Shown: positions 35,524 through 45,429, counted from the stretch's first letter. The stretch: 64,000 bases of DNA from Verrucomicrobiia bacterium (GCA_023953615.1 JAMLJH010000001.1:847360-911359); one strand, 5' to 3'. The notes: generated by a model from the letters alone, not told the origin. Made by a program: numbers and translations.

Positions 35524-38079
35524 TTACACCATCGCGCGGGCGATGCTGTTCCACCAGGCGTCGTGCAGTTCAGTGAGCGGCGCAGAAAATTCGCCGCTGC
35601 CGGTCTTTATCGTCAATTGGTCGCCGCCGACTTTGCCAATCTGCACGGCGGGCACGCCCATGAGCTTGGCGCGTTCGACGACTTTCACCGCATCCAGCGT
35701 CTTGCAACTGATGACGACACGCGATTGCGTTTCGCCGAACAGCAGCGCGTCTAGGCGGGTTGTAGCTGCGTCTCGTGAGAGCGCGGCTGATTGTTCTGTT
35801 TGGTTTGCCGCGCTCTGACGAGACGCAGCTACAGCGGAAAGATCAATCGTCGCCCCAATCAACCGCGGGGTATTGCGAGCGGTGAGTTGGCTGATACAGC
35901 TTTCCGCCAGCGCCACCGCCAGGCCGCCTTCGCTGCAATCGTGCGCGCTTTTCACAAGGCCGCTTTGAATCAAGCCCAGCAAAGTGGTGTGCAAGGTTTT
36001 TGCCGTTTCCAAATCGCAACGCGGCGGCACACCGTTTTTCTGGCCGTGAATCACTTGCAGATACGCGCTGCCGCCGAGACCTTGCATCGGCGTGGTTTCC
36101 ACCGCTTCCCCCAGCAGAATGATGGCGTCGCCTTCGTCCTTGAACCATTGGGTCGTGACGTATTCCGGCTTCTCGATGAGGCCGACGACGGCAATGGTCG
36201 GCGTCGGGTCAATCGGCCCGGCGGGACTTTGGTTGTAGAGCGAGCAATTGCCGCCGGTGACAGGCGCGTTGAACGCCTTGCAACCATCGGCGAGACCGCG
36301 CACGGATTCCTTGATCTGCCAGAACAACTCGGGTTTAAGCGGACTCGGCATGTTCAAGTTATCCGTCGCCCCGAGCGGCATGGCACCGGAGCAAGCCAGA
36401 TTGCGACACGCCTCGGCCACGGCGGTTTTCGCGCCTTCGTAAGGATCCAGATAAACGTAACCGCCGTTGCAATCCACGGTCATCGCGATGAGTTTTTCGG
36501 GGAACGCATTGGCCTGGGTGGCAACCTGCCGATCAGTAGCTTCCGGCAAGTTGCCGGAAGCAACGGGCGAGTCGCCCGTTCCACCCTGTAAAGAATCAGC
36601 CTGCACCGGAATCGAGTCCGCTTTGATGCGAATCACCGCCGCATCGCTGCCGGGCAACACCACCGAACCAGCACGCACTTGATGATCGTATTGCCGATAC
36701 ACCCAGTTCTTGGATGCGATGCTCGGAAAGGCCAGGAGCTTTTTGAGAGCATAGGACACATGGGACTCATTCGGCGAATGGGTCGCATAGGTCGTATCGG
36801 GAATGCCCTCTAAGCGAAAAGCTTTCACTTCCGTGATATATGCCGGTTCGCGCGCTTCGCGATGATACACCGGTGATTCGTCCGCGATTTTGTTCGCCGG
36901 AATGTTCGCGACGATTTTTCCGCCATGCCGCACGACCATTTTGCCCGTGTCCGTAATGACGCCGATTTCCGCCCACGGCAAATCCCACTTGTCAAAAATG
37001 CGTTTCACTTCCTCCTCGCGACCTTTATGAACGACGATGAGCATCCGCTCCTGCGATTCCGACAACATGATTTCGTAACTGCTCATGTTCGGCGCGCGTT
37101 GCGGCACTTTGTCCAACTCGATCTCAATGCCCGTTCCCGCGCGGGCGGCCATTTCACAGGTGGAACAAGTGAGACCCGCCGCGCCCATGTCCTGCATTCC
37201 CGCGACCGCGCCGGTGGCAAGCAATTCCAGACATGCCTCGCACACGAGTTTTTCCATGAACGGATCGCCCACCTGCACCGCGCCGCGCTGTTGCTCGGCG
37301 GATTCCTCGGTCAAATCCTGCGAGGCAAACGCCGCACCGGCCAGACCGTCGCGCCCTGTCGCCGGGCCGACGTAAAACACCGGATTGCCCACGCCTTTCG
37401 CCGCGCCGCGCGTGATCTGTTCATGCCGCAGCACGCCGAGACAAAACGCGTTCACCAGCGGATTACCTTGATACGTCTTGTCAAAATACACCTCGCCCGC
37501 AACCGTCGGAATGCCGAAACAATTGCCGTAATGCGCGATGCCGCTGACCACGCCCGCGAACAGGCGGCGGTTGGCGGCGAGTGCGGGATTCGGAGTGCGG
37601 GGTGCGGAACCGGAATCGCCGTTCGCAGTGTCACATTCCGCATTCCGCATTCCGCACTCCGCACTTTCGGTGATTGGCCCGAAGCGCAGTGAGTTGATGG
37701 CGCAAACCGGACGCGCGCCCATGGTGAAGATGTCACGAATAATCCCGCCGACGCCGGTGGCCGCGCCCTGAAACGGCTCGACCGCGCTCGGATGGTTGTG
37801 CGACTCGATTTTGAACGCGATGGCCATGCCGTCGCCGATGTCAATGACCCCCGCGTTTTCCTCGCCCGCACCGACGAGGATTTTCGGCGATTTCGTCGGA
37901 AAGGTCTTGAGCAGCGGCCGCGTGTTTTTGTAACTGCAATGTTCGCTCCACATCACCGAAAAAATGCCAAGCTCGGTGTAAGACGGCGGGCGACCAAGGA
38001 TGGCCTGGGCGTTGGCGAATTCTTCCGGTGTGAGGTTGTGTTTGGCAACCAACTCTGGGGTGATGGCGGGTTCGGTCAT
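35524..38079 (-). CDS. purL: Phosphoribosylformylglycinamidine synthase subunit PurL, with three in-frame repeat insertions
   Basis: 851 residues from the ATG at 38079, about 110 longer than the usual small PurL (near 740). Family blocks are intact: [68 protein letters not shown]. It makes formylglycinamidine ribonucleotide in purine synthesis with PurQ and PurS. The extra length is explained by three segments (about residues 139-168, 489-525 and 749-775) that coincide with palindromic repeats translated without stops. All three fall at places where other PurL proteins have short loops, so the enzyme is probably still active. Confidence 0.95.
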   Translation of the reverse strand: MTEPAITPELVAKHNLTPEEFANAQAILGRPPSYTELGIFSVMWSEHCSYKNTRPLLKTFPTKSPKILVGAGEENAGVIDIGDGMAIAFKIESHNHPSAVEPFQGAATGVGGIIRDIFTMGARPVCAINSLRFGPITESAECGMRNAECDTANGDSGSAPRTPNPALAANRRLFAGVVSGIAHYGNCFGIPTVAGEVYFDKTYQGNPLVNAFCLGVLRHEQITRGAAKGVGNPVFYVGPATGRDGLAGAAFASQDLTEESAEQQRGAVQVGDPFMEKLVCEACLELLATGAVAGMQDMGAAGLTCSTCEMAARAGTGIEIELDKVPQRAPNMSSYEIMLSESQERMLIVVHKGREEEVKRIFDKWDLPWAEIGVITDTGKMVVRHGGKIVANIPANKIADESPVYHREAREPAYITEVKAFRLEGIPDTTYATHSPNESHVSYALKKLLAFPSIASKNWVYRQYDHQVRAGSVVLPGSDAAVIRIKADSIPVQADSLQGGTGDSPVASGNLPEATDRQVATQANAFPEKLIAMTVDCNGGYVYLDPYEGAKTAVAEACRNLACSGAMPLGATDNLNMPSPLKPELFWQIKESVRGLADGCKAFNAPVTGGNCSLYNQSPAGPIDPTPTIAVVGLIEKPEYVTTQWFKDEGDAIILLGEAVETTPMQGLGGSAYLQVIHGQKNGVPPRCDLETAKTLHTTLLGLIQSGLVKSAHDCSEGGLAVALAESCISQLTARNTPRLIGATIDLSAVAASRQSAANQTEQSAALSRDAATTRLDALLFGETQSRVVISCKTLDAVKVVERAKLMGVPAVQIGKVGGDQLTIKTGSGEFSAPLTELHDAWWNSIARAMV
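35761..35833. repeat. Palindromic element C inside purL
   Basis: Arms 35761-35787 and 35807-35833 are complementary over 26 of 27 bases, with a 19-base loop. The arm starts TGTAGCTGCGTCTCGT. Translated on the minus strand it yields [20 protein letters not shown] in outline, inserted before [13 protein letters not shown], where family members go straight into the LLFGESQSR-type block. Confidence 0.85.
36516..36586. repeat. Palindromic element B (double hairpin) inside purL
   Basis: Two perfect hairpins: CTTCCGGCAA/TTGCCGGAAG (36540-36560, one-base centre) and AACGGGCGA/TCGCCCGTT (36562-36580, one-base centre). An outer pair GGGTGG (36516-36521) and CCACCC (36581-36586) frames them. On the minus strand it is translated as [20 protein letters not shown], between AVIRIKAD and [10 protein letters not shown]. 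Confidence 0.85.
37580..37665. repeat. Palindromic element A inside purL
   Basis: Arms 37580-37609 and 37636-37665 match at 24 of 30 positions when one is reversed and complemented, with a 26-base loop. They are built of AGTGCGG/AATGCGG units. On the minus strand it is translated as [11 protein letters not shown] followed by a linker to PRTPNPAL, inserted between SLRFGPIT and NRRLFAGVV. Confidence 0.82.
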
Positions 38080-38211
38080 TTCAAAAATTAAATCGGGCGA
38101 ACTTCGCAAACGGCGGCGGTGACTACCGAAAGAAGTTCAATTTCGGAGCTGCCAAGCTAAAGCCTTTGCAAGCTGTTGAAAATAAAAAACCGGGTACCCC
38201 GGCGAACGGGG

Positions 38212-38538
38212 TCAGGGCGCAATCAATCGGAAAAAGCGGCGCGGGCCGGTGAGCGGATTGGTGTAGGGACTCGTGGCGTTGGGAAGGCCGAAGTAATAGC
38301 CGCTGGGTGTCAAGGCGTATTGCAGGCGAAAATTCGAATTGGTCCAGCTCAACACCAGTTCTCGGTTTTGCAATTGATACTGCAACGGTACAGGCATGAG
38401 CTGCGTCGTCGGCTCCGCTTGGGCCAAGTAAACTGAAAGTTTGCCTCCCGCCGCGTGTTGCGCAACACCACCGCGCCAAACCGACTTTCTGCCCGGCGGC
38501 GCTCTCGCGGTGCCTGACGGCGATGCCATTATTCCCAT
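38212..38538 (-). pseudogene. C-terminal fragment of an exported protein
   Basis: The last 60 residues (LVLSWTNSNFRLQYALTPSG, then NATSPYTNPLTGPRRFFRLIAP) match the fibronectin-like C-terminal module common on verrucomicrobial exported proteins. The first 45 residues look non-coding and there is no signal peptide. Most likely the remaining end of a larger, deleted gene. The related module in the glycine-rich protein (near 28440) supports this reading. Confidence 0.5.
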
Positions 38539-38697
38539 TGTAAACCGGCTTCAAGCCGTGTTTCCATTGGCAGTCGCCACGCAGGATTGGCATCCGGTTA
38601 TGAGACGGTCCGTTTCTGGTAGTAGGGTGGTGGTAGCTAAGTAGTAAATACTTGGTTAAACCGTGCAAGTCCCACCACCGGCTCCAATCGCGGCACA

Positions 38698-38734
38698 AGA
38701 AAAATGCAAACGGCGGGAGGTTGACTCCCGCCGT
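38698..38734 (-). terminator. Rho-independent terminator after rpmB
   Basis: On the minus strand, ACGGCGGGAG and CTCCCGCCGT form a perfect 10-bp stem (38710-38719 with 38725-38734) with a five-base loop. TTGCATTTTTC follows, 23 bases after the rpmB stop. Confidence 0.85.
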
Positions 38735-38756
38735 GGCTCGAAAATTGGAGGTCGTT

Positions 38757-39020
38757 TTACTTCGCCGCCTGATCTTTTTTCCAAGTGCGTTTCGGCGCCT
38801 TGGTGACCAGACCGCGCTTGAGGGCGCGAGTGGAGACGCGGATGTAACGGACTTCGCCATCCACCACGGCTTTTACCCGTTGCAAATTAGGCATGAACTT
38901 GCGCTTGGTGATGGCGGTGACGTGCGTGCCGATACCCCCCAGCTTTTTCTTCTTACCCGAACGCCAGATGATGCTGCCTTTGCGCGGGCCGATACCGGTA
39001 ATTTCACAAATTCTTGCCAT
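38757..39020 (-). CDS. rpmB: Large ribosomal subunit protein bL28
   Basis: 87 residues. Family pattern MARICEITGIGPRKGSIIWRSGKKKK (in outline), TKRKFMPNLQRV and RVSTRALKRGLV. The zinc-binding CxxC pairs found in some L28 are absent, so this is the zinc-free type. It is monocistronic with its own terminator, and is divergent from the DUF1015 gene. Confidence 0.95.
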   Translation of the reverse strand: MARICEITGIGPRKGSIIWRSGKKKKLGGIGTHVTAITKRKFMPNLQRVKAVVDGEVRYIRVSTRALKRGLVTKAPKRTWKKDQAAK

Positions 39021-39134
39021 AAACTTTTTCCCAAATCAGGGCTGCCTACCTTATCGGATTCGCCGTTGATAGCAAGCTTTCTTTGGGGAATTTTCGTGCG
39101 CTCCCGATTCCGCGTGTTATCCTCGCCGTCCTTT

Positions 39135-40349
39135 ATGGCTACAATCAAGCCTTTCGCCGCGCTACGTCCCCAACCCGAACTGGCCGCTCAAATCTGCGAG
39201 CTTCCGTACGATGTAATGTCGTCCGAGGAGGCGCGCGCGTTGGCGGCGGATAATCCGCTCAGTTTTCTGCACGTCAGCAAGCCGGAAATTGATCTGCCCC
39301 CGGATACCGATCCGTATGCCGCCGGGGTTTACGCCCAAGGCAGGGAGAATTTTGCGCGGTTGATCAAACAAGGCGCGCTGTATCAGGACGCGCAACCCGC
39401 TTTTTACCTGTATCGGCAAATCATGGGGGCGCACACACAGGTCGGACTGGTGGCCGCCGCCAGTTGCGCCGAATACCTGAGTGGCAGCATCAAGAAACAC
39501 GAGTTCACCCGACCCGACAAGGAAGACGACCGCGTGCGGCATATCGAGGCGTTGAACGCACAGACCGGGCCGGTGTTTCTGACCTATCGCGCCGTGCCGG
39601 CGCTGGATGAATTCGTGGCGCGGCGCGTGGCCCAGCCGCCGGACGTGGATTTTACGGGCGCGGATGGCGTGCGTCACACTTCGTGGTCCGTGCGAGCGCC
39701 GGCGGACCTGCAGTTCATCGGCGAACAGTTTGCGCGAATTCCGTCGCTCTATATTGCGGATGGACATCATCGCTGCGCCGCAGCCGGGCGTATTTTCCAA
39801 TCCCGGCACGGCGCCGGATCGAGCGGACAATTTCTCTCCGTCATCTTTCCGCATAACCAAATGCAAATTTTGCCGTATAACCGCGTCTTGAAAGACCGGT
39901 CGGGTTTAAGCGCCGCCCAACTGTTGGAAAAGCTGCGCGCGATTTTTGAGGTGACGCCGACGACCATCGCCGCACCGACGCGAAAACATGAACTCGGATT
40001 ATTTCTGGAAGGGCAATGGCATCACCTGCATTTCAAACCACAGTTCACGGCCGCGACGGATCGTGCGGCCACGCTGGACGTGACGTTGTTGCAGCGGCAC
40101 GTGCTCGAACCAATTTTTGACATTGCGGACCCGCGCACCAGTCGCCGCATCAATTTCATCGGCGGCATTCGCGGCACCGCCGAATTGGAGAAGCTCGTGC
40201 GCAGCGGTGAATACGCCTGCGCCTTCAGCCTGTTCCCGACGAGCATCGAAGATTTGATGGCGATTGCTGACGCAGACGGAATCATGCCGCCGAAGAGCAC
40301 CTGGTTTGAACCGAAGCTCCGGGACGCAATGTTTTGCCATTTGATTTGA
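39135..40349 (+). CDS. DUF1015-family protein
   Basis: 404 residues starting MATIKPFAALRPQP. Family blocks: LPYDVMSSEEAR, NPLSFLHVSKPEIDL, HEFTRPDKEDDR, and IADGHHRCAAA, a short HH motif common to these proteins. It is cytoplasmic. The family is widespread in bacteria and often annotated as a possible SerB/SpoU-linked protein, but its role is not established. The ATG at 39135 is chosen over a longer open frame that overlaps rpmB. Confidence 0.88.
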   Translation: MATIKPFAALRPQPELAAQICELPYDVMSSEEARALAADNPLSFLHVSKPEIDLPPDTDPYAAGVYAQGRENFARLIKQGALYQDAQPAFYLYRQIMGAHTQVGLVAAASCAEYLSGSIKKHEFTRPDKEDDRVRHIEALNAQTGPVFLTYRAVPALDEFVARRVAQPPDVDFTGADGVRHTSWSVRAPADLQFIGEQFARIPSLYIADGHHRCAAAGRIFQSRHGAGSSGQFLSVIFPHNQMQILPYNRVLKDRSGLSAAQLLEKLRAIFEVTPTTIAAPTRKHELGLFLEGQWHHLHFKPQFTAATDRAATLDVTLLQRHVLEPIFDIADPRTSRRINFIGGIRGTAELEKLVRSGEYACAFSLFPTSIEDLMAIADADGIMPPKSTWFEPKLRDAMFCHLI

Positions 40350-40450
40350 ACGAGGTCGGGTCCGTCGTCAGCGACAAGCCGTGGCGGGCGCCGGTTTCGG
40401 TCAAATTTTCATCCGGACGCAAAACTCTTTCCGTGCGTTTCGGGTGATTT

Positions 40451-41386
40451 GTGTTCTATCTTTTCGCCGTGCCAGAGCATCGTCAATTTCTTACACGCTT
40501 TGCGTGGCTTTCCATCGGGACGGCCGTGTTGACGATTGTGCTGCGCACGGTGGCCTATCTGATCACTGGCTCGATTGGTTTGCTGGCGGACGCGGCGGAA
40601 TCCCTGGTCAATCTGCTCGGCGCGGTCATGGCGCTGGCGATGTTGACCATTGCCGCGCGTCCGGCGGATGAAGATCACGCGCACGGCCACGGCAAAGCCG
40701 AGTATTTTTCCAGCGGACTTGAGGGAGGGTTGATCCTGGTTGCCAGCGTTGGAATTGCCATTGCGGCGGGGATGCGTTTGCTGACGCCGCAACCTTTGGC
40801 CGCGCTGGGCGTGGGGCTTGCGGTTTCAGCGGTGGCGGCGCTGGCCAATTTCGTGGTCGCACTTTTCATTGCGCGCGCCGCGCGCCGCTACGATTCCATC
40901 ACGCTCGAGGCGAACGCCAAGCATCTGCTGGCCGACGTTTGGACGAGCTTGGGCATCCTCGTGGGAGTGGGGTTGGTGGCCATCACCGGCTGGCACCTGT
41001 TGGATCCCCTGGTCGCCTTGATTGTTGCCGCCAATATCGCGTGGACTTCCATCGGCATCATGCGCCGGTCCGTGGCCGGGCTGATGGACGTTTCATTATC
41101 CGCCGCCGACCTGGAGGCGGTGCGAAAAGTTTTCAAACCCCACGAAGCCGCAGGCATCGCTTTTCACGCGTTGCGCACGCGTCAAGCCGGCGCGCAAAAA
41201 TTCATCTCAGTGCATGTGCTGGTGCCGGGGGATTGGACCGTGCAACGCGGCCATGAGTTGCTCGAAACCATCGAAGCCGAGTTGCGCCGCGTGGTTTCTG
41301 AAGCGGTCGTCCTGACGCACTTGGAATCACTGGACGACCCGGCTTCCTGGGAGGATGAGGAGTTGGAGCGCAAGAAGTTTGACTGA
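40451..41386 (+). CDS. Cation diffusion facilitator (zinc/iron/cobalt efflux family)
   Basis: 311 residues from a GTG at 40451. Six membrane helices in about the first 210 residues. The metal-site signatures are GLLADAAESLVNLL (helix 2), HAHGHGKAEYFSS (a His-rich loop) and ANAKHLLADVWTSLG (helix 5, HxxxD). A C-terminal cytoplasmic domain of about 100 residues completes it. The glutamate-containing DAAES in helix 2 differs from the HxxxD of zinc-specific members, so zinc is not assured. It exports divalent metal using proton exchange. Confidence 0.92.
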   Translation: MFYLFAVPEHRQFLTRFAWLSIGTAVLTIVLRTVAYLITGSIGLLADAAESLVNLLGAVMALAMLTIAARPADEDHAHGHGKAEYFSSGLEGGLILVASVGIAIAAGMRLLTPQPLAALGVGLAVSAVAALANFVVALFIARAARRYDSITLEANAKHLLADVWTSLGILVGVGLVAITGWHLLDPLVALIVAANIAWTSIGIMRRSVAGLMDVSLSAADLEAVRKVFKPHEAAGIAFHALRTRQAGAQKFISVHVLVPGDWTVQRGHELLETIEAELRRVVSEAVVLTHLESLDDPASWEDEELERKKFD

Positions 41387-41403
41387 TCGGCGCGATGGAT
41401 TAC

Positions 41404-42300
41404 TTATGCGGCTGAAGTTTGCGCGCGCTTGAGCAAATCGGCGTAACCTTCCCGATAGCTGGGATAGATCAGCTTCACCCCCAGTTCTGCCTTCAATTTA
41501 CGATTCGAGACGCGCTTGTTGGTCAAGCCGCGCTTACGGCCAGTGGTGGTTTCCAGCGTGGTGGGAGGCGGGGGCCGATGCCACTGGTGCGACAACCAGC
41601 GGAAAAACTCCAACTGACTTACCGGCGCATCATCCACCACATTGTAAATCGCTCCGGCGCGAGCGGTTTCCAGCGCCGTAATGATCGTGTGAATCAGGTC
41701 GGTGCGATGAATCATGTTGAGCGTCCGTCCACCCTCACCTTCAATCCGCGCTTCGCCCCGCAAAAATTGCTTTAGCAGGTAGCCGCGGTCCGGCCCATAG
41801 ATGCCCGCGACGCGCAAGACAACCGCCGCAAAGGGCTTTGCCAACGCCGCGCTCAACAAGGTTTGCTCGGTTTCGAGCAGAATTCTGGCGGTCGCGGTGG
41901 TTGGCGCGGTGACGCTGGTTTCGTCCACCTCCGAACCGTCATTCTGTCCATACACTCCCGTGCTGCTGGTGTAGAGAAAGCGTGTCGGCCGCCTCGGTTG
42001 CGGATCGAGCCAGTGGATCAAATTTCGCATTCCCTCGAGATACAACCGCTGGTAATCCATCGCGTCACCACCACCGGAGGCGACGCAATTCACCACCCAA
42101 TCGAAGTCGCGCGGCAAGGTTTGCAGTGAGGCGGGTTGAGTGATGTCCGCCGTCAGCAAGGTGACCGGATTAGGCGGGGATGACGGCGCGATCAGTTTCT
42201 CAGGCGAGCGGCGCAGACCGAACGTTGTGTGCCCGCGTCGCGCCAGTTCCAGCGCCAACGGCCAGCCGACATAACCACAACCTACAACGAGTACGCGCAT
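41404..42300 (-). CDS. NAD(P)-dependent epimerase/dehydratase family protein
   Basis: 298 residues from the ATG at 42300. Rossmann start MRVLVVGCGYVGWPLALEL, the SSTGVYGQ block with Ser/Tyr region, LRVAGIYGPDRG, and a C-terminal substrate domain (YPSYREGYADLL). The GxxGxxG is GCGYVG. It resembles the SDR48/YeeZ-type group, whose substrates are not known. It begins five bases after the pabC stop, so it lies at the 3' end of a pabB-pabC transcript. Confidence 0.85.
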   Translation of the reverse strand: MRVLVVGCGYVGWPLALELARRGHTTFGLRRSPEKLIAPSSPPNPVTLLTADITQPASLQTLPRDFDWVVNCVASGGGDAMDYQRLYLEGMRNLIHWLDPQPRRPTRFLYTSSTGVYGQNDGSEVDETSVTAPTTATARILLETEQTLLSAALAKPFAAVVLRVAGIYGPDRGYLLKQFLRGEARIEGEGGRTLNMIHRTDLIHTIITALETARAGAIYNVVDDAPVSQLEFFRWLSHQWHRPPPPTTLETTTGRKRGLTNKRVSNRKLKAELGVKLIYPSYREGYADLLKRAQTSAA

Positions 42301-42304
42301 TGTT

Positions 42305-43162
42305 TTAATCTCTTGCAACCACAGCGTTGTAAGCTGCCGCCAATCGTGGCGTCAACGGGGAACGCGCCAGCGGCACACCATTCAGAGCGATGGCTTCCAC
42401 CACGCCGAGGGAACTCAACGTCAGAAAAACGCCCTGAACTTTACCCAGCGCGGCGGGCGTGATCCGTTGTTCGCGCACGGCCAAATTCAGATCGCGACAC
42501 AGCTCCAGCACGACGGCACGCGTGACGCCCGGTAAAATTCCGCTGTCCGCCGGCGCGGTGCAAACGGCGTCGTTCTCGATCCAAAACAGATTGGCCGTAC
42601 TGCCTTCAATCACGAAACCATCGGTGCTTTTCAGCAATGCCTCGTCGGCGCCGGCGGCGTCCGCTTCCGCGCGCGCCAAAATCTGCGGCAGTTTGTTGGC
42701 GGTCTTGACGCGGGCCAATTTCGAGTCGGCCGGCAGCGTGATGGACGTGGTTTGCAGCTTCCATTGAGCGTAAGGGCAGACGGAGTTGTCCGCGGTCGCA
42801 TTAATTTTCGGAAGCGGATGCAAACTCATGACGAGGGTGGGCGCGGTGGCCGCTCGGGGCGAGTAACCGCGCGCGCCGACGCCGCGCGATACGGTCAATC
42901 GCAGCAGCGATTCGGGCATTTGATTTAGGATCACCAGTTCGGCAATCCATCCCGCGAAATCCTCCTCTGATCCGGGTAATTGGATTCCCAAAAGTTCGCA
43001 ACCTGCGCGCAGCCGTTCCAAGTGGTTTGCCCAGCGGAACGGGCGACCTCGCGTCAGCCGCATGGTTTCAAACAAGCCGTCACCGTAGAGAAATGAGCGA
43101 TCAAAGACCGAGACGGTGGCCTGCGCATCCGGAACAAATTGGCCGTTGAGAAATACGATCAT
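42305..43162 (-). CDS. pabC: Aminodeoxychorismate lyase / class IV aminotransferase
   Basis: 285 residues with the class IV PLP fold: FDRSFLYGDGLFETMR at the start, VKTANKLPQILARAEA holding the PLP lysine, and the EGSTANLFW block. The start overlaps the pabB stop (ATGA at 43159-43162). Next to pabB this is best read as 4-amino-4-deoxychorismate lyase giving p-aminobenzoate for folate; a branched-chain or D-amino acid aminotransferase is the alternative. Confidence 0.85.
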   Translation of the reverse strand: MIVFLNGQFVPDAQATVSVFDRSFLYGDGLFETMRLTRGRPFRWANHLERLRAGCELLGIQLPGSEEDFAGWIAELVILNQMPESLLRLTVSRGVGARGYSPRAATAPTLVMSLHPLPKINATADNSVCPYAQWKLQTTSITLPADSKLARVKTANKLPQILARAEADAAGADEALLKSTDGFVIEGSTANLFWIENDAVCTAPADSGILPGVTRAVVLELCRDLNLAVREQRITPAALGKVQGVFLTLSSLGVVEAIALNGVPLARSPLTPRLAAAYNAVVARD

Positions 43163-44613
43163 GCGCGCGCCACGGGTTGCGGATGGGGTTGGGACGGATT
43201 GAGCGCGGCCAGAAAACCGCGCGCCTTGGCCAGGGTCTCCTCGTATTCTGCCGCGGGATCGGAATCGGCCACGATGCCCGCGCCAACGTAGAAATAGGCG
43301 CACTCGTTTCTGCAGATCGCGGTGCGGATGCTGATGCTCAACTGACTTTGCCGGTTAAAACCCAGGTAACCGTGACAACCGCAATACGGTCCCCGGGCCA
43401 CCGGTTCCAGTTCATCAATAATTTCCATGGCGCGGAACTTCGGCGCGCCGGTGATGCTGCCACCGGGGAACGCCGCCGCCAGCGCCTGCCAATGGGTCAC
43501 TTCCGGGCGCAACCGCCCGCGCACCGTGGAGATGAGATGTTGCACTTGGGCGAACCGTTCCAAGCGCGCCAGCTCCGTCACGCGCACGCTGCCGTAGGCG
43601 CAAAACCTCCCGAGATCGTTCCGCAGCAGGTCCGTGATCATCACCAGTTCCGCGCGTTCCTTCGGACTCGATTGCAGTTCGTGCGCCAGCCGCTCATCCT
43701 GAGCCGGGGTCGCGCCGCGAGGCCGCGTGCCTTTGATGGGTTGCGTGATGATCTCCGCGTCGTGGATGCGGAGAAATTGTTCCGGCGAAGACGAGGCCAG
43801 TTGGAAATCGCCGCCATCAATAAACGCCGCGAACGGCGCGGGGGAAGCGGCGGTCAATCGGAGGAACAATTCCCAACCGGACGCCGACCAGGGCGCGACG
43901 AGCCGTTGCGACAGGTTGACCTGATAAATGTCGCCCGCACGAATGTAACGCTGCGCCTGAGTGATCGCGGCAAGAAAATCAGCGCGCGTACGATTGGACG
44001 TGAACTCCCGGCGCGCGTCGGTCGCGTCAAATGCTTCTGCCGGACCTGGAGGCTGAGCCAGCCGGTCCGACCAAAATTCAAGTTGTTCGCGCTGGCGGGT
44101 TTCGGAACGGTTGCCATCGGCGCCAAGTCCGGTCGCAACGATCCAGGTGGTTCCCAGCCGATGATCGAAGACGACCAGACTGGCGTAAAAACCAACGTGA
44201 CTATCGGGCAATTGCAAATCATTGCTGGCGCGGCGCGGCAGTTTGGTCTCGGTAAAATTTTTGAGGTCGTAACCCCAATAGCCGAAGCAACCGCCGAGCG
44301 GGAACGGGCTGTCGTGTGGTTCTTGAAATTCGTAGCGCGACCAGAACGCGCCGAGGCTTTGCCAGGGATTATCTATGCGCGTTTCGCGAAGTTGCGGTTC
44401 CGTCGCGGTTTCGGTGTGGAAGATTTCACAACGCGAGTCGGTGGAGCGAAATTGCATGAACGGTCGCGCGGTGACGAAGGAATAGCGCGATGCTTCGGAA
44501 GGTGCGCCAGCGCTCCGCAGCACGACCAACCCCGGCGAACCGCGCAATTGTGCGCCCAACGATTCCGGCGTGTGGGCGGTGGTCAATTCCTGAATGAGGG
44601 GGCGCAGTTTCAA
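43159..44613 (-). CDS. pabB: Aminodeoxychorismate synthase component I
   Basis: 484 residues of the chorismate-binding family. The PIKGTRPRG motif carries the lysine typical of PabB, where anthranilate synthases have PIAGT. RNDLGR, FPGGSITGAPKFRAMEIIDELE and YVGAGIVADSDPAAEYEE follow. It aminates chorismate to aminodeoxychorismate with a PabA-type glutaminase that is not encoded here. The N-terminal domain (1-200) is the usual Trp-binding-like fold. It overlaps pabC by four bases. Confidence 0.93.
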   Translation of the reverse strand: MKLRPLIQELTTAHTPESLGAQLRGSPGLVVLRSAGAPSEASRYSFVTARPFMQFRSTDSRCEIFHTETATEPQLRETRIDNPWQSLGAFWSRYEFQEPHDSPFPLGGCFGYWGYDLKNFTETKLPRRASNDLQLPDSHVGFYASLVVFDHRLGTTWIVATGLGADGNRSETRQREQLEFWSDRLAQPPGPAEAFDATDARREFTSNRTRADFLAAITQAQRYIRAGDIYQVNLSQRLVAPWSASGWELFLRLTAASPAPFAAFIDGGDFQLASSSPEQFLRIHDAEIITQPIKGTRPRGATPAQDERLAHELQSSPKERAELVMITDLLRNDLGRFCAYGSVRVTELARLERFAQVQHLISTVRGRLRPEVTHWQALAAAFPGGSITGAPKFRAMEIIDELEPVARGPYCGCHGYLGFNRQSQLSISIRTAICRNECAYFYVGAGIVADSDPAAEYEETLAKARGFLAALNPSQPHPQPVARA

Positions 44614-44655
44614 TGAAAATGTTGTTTCAGGTCGCTGGCGCGTCCGGCGCGCGCC

Positions 44656-45420
44656 TCAATGAGTTGTTTGTTTGGCGTTCCACCAGAGCCACACGATTTC
44701 ATCCAGCATCGCCTGATGGCTCGGATAACCGCGCACCAAATCCACACCTTCACGAATATCCAGCGCACCGCGATTCAACTGCGCGCCGGGAGCGCGCTGC
44801 ACCAAGGCACGGGTCAGGCGGACGAATTTTTCCATCAGCGAATCGGTGGGCGCGGCGGGGATCAACGGCACGAAGTGGAACTCGTGCGCCTGAATTTCAA
44901 AGCGCTTCGTGCCCTCGGCGTTCACCAATTCGAGGATGAACAGGCGCCCGGTTTTCAGTTGGTGCGGTCCGCCGGAGCGGCGCGGCCAGAGTCCGGCGGG
45001 TCGCTCCATGGCCGCCGGTTGCGCTTGCGGCGAACCAATTTCCAAATGCGGCACGGCGCCGGCAGCGAGCAGCGTAATTTCCGACCAGGCCAACGGCGTG
45101 CCCTGGCCGAGATGATCAAAAACCGACAAGGTTTCCGGCGTAAACTCCAGGCGTTGCACTCGCTGACTGGCGGGCAGAAAGTGCAGCGCCTCCTCCTTCA
45201 CCAGCGCGACGTTGACGCCTTCCTGCGTGAGCGCGTGATGAAACGCCTTGGCTTCATCCACTCGCAAGTGGCGCATGAGAATGCCCTGCGCATTGGCCGC
45301 GAGTCGGATCGCGTCCGCATCGGTAAGGTGTCGAAACACGCGGAAGGCGCGCCGGATCGCATCCGCATTGGGACTGCCCGCGTCCCGCAGCAGGATGGCG
45401 TAGGAATTCCAGGCGGCCAT
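44656..45420 (-). CDS. Conserved hypothetical protein
   Basis: 254 residues, cytoplasmic, no recognised family. N-terminal MAAWNSYAILLRDAGS, then a helical stretch ending MRHLRVDEAKAFHHALTQEGVNVALVKEE (in parts), which recalls the ribosomal L7/L12-like 'DEAKAFHxALxxxGxxVxLV' fold. A middle beta-rich portion (LAWSEITLLAAGAVP) resembles an SH3- or PH-like module. It lies downstream of a LOG-family gene on the same strand, nine bases after its stop. Confidence 0.65.
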   Translation of the reverse strand: MAAWNSYAILLRDAGSPNADAIRRAFRVFRHLTDADAIRLAANAQGILMRHLRVDEAKAFHHALTQEGVNVALVKEEALHFLPASQRVQRLEFTPETLSVFDHLGQGTPLAWSEITLLAAGAVPHLEIGSPQAQPAAMERPAGLWPRRSGGPHQLKTGRLFILELVNAEGTKRFEIQAHEFHFVPLIPAAPTDSLMEKFVRLTRALVQRAPGAQLNRGALDIREGVDLVRGYPSHQAMLDEIVWLWWNAKQTTH

Positions 45421-45429
45421 AAGCCGGTT

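Larger units (their letters stand above)
38080..38756. other. Region between purL and rpmB with a decayed gene end
   Basis: About 680 bases. It holds the tail of a secreted-protein-like frame (38212-38538, minus) and the rpmB terminator at 38698-38734. A long minus-strand frame starting at 38860 crosses rpmB in another frame and is not supported. Confidence 0.5.

Noticed and set aside
38123..38860. 245-residue minus-strand frame crossing rpmB
   Set aside because: Its first part overlaps rpmB in another frame and it shows no consistent protein character.
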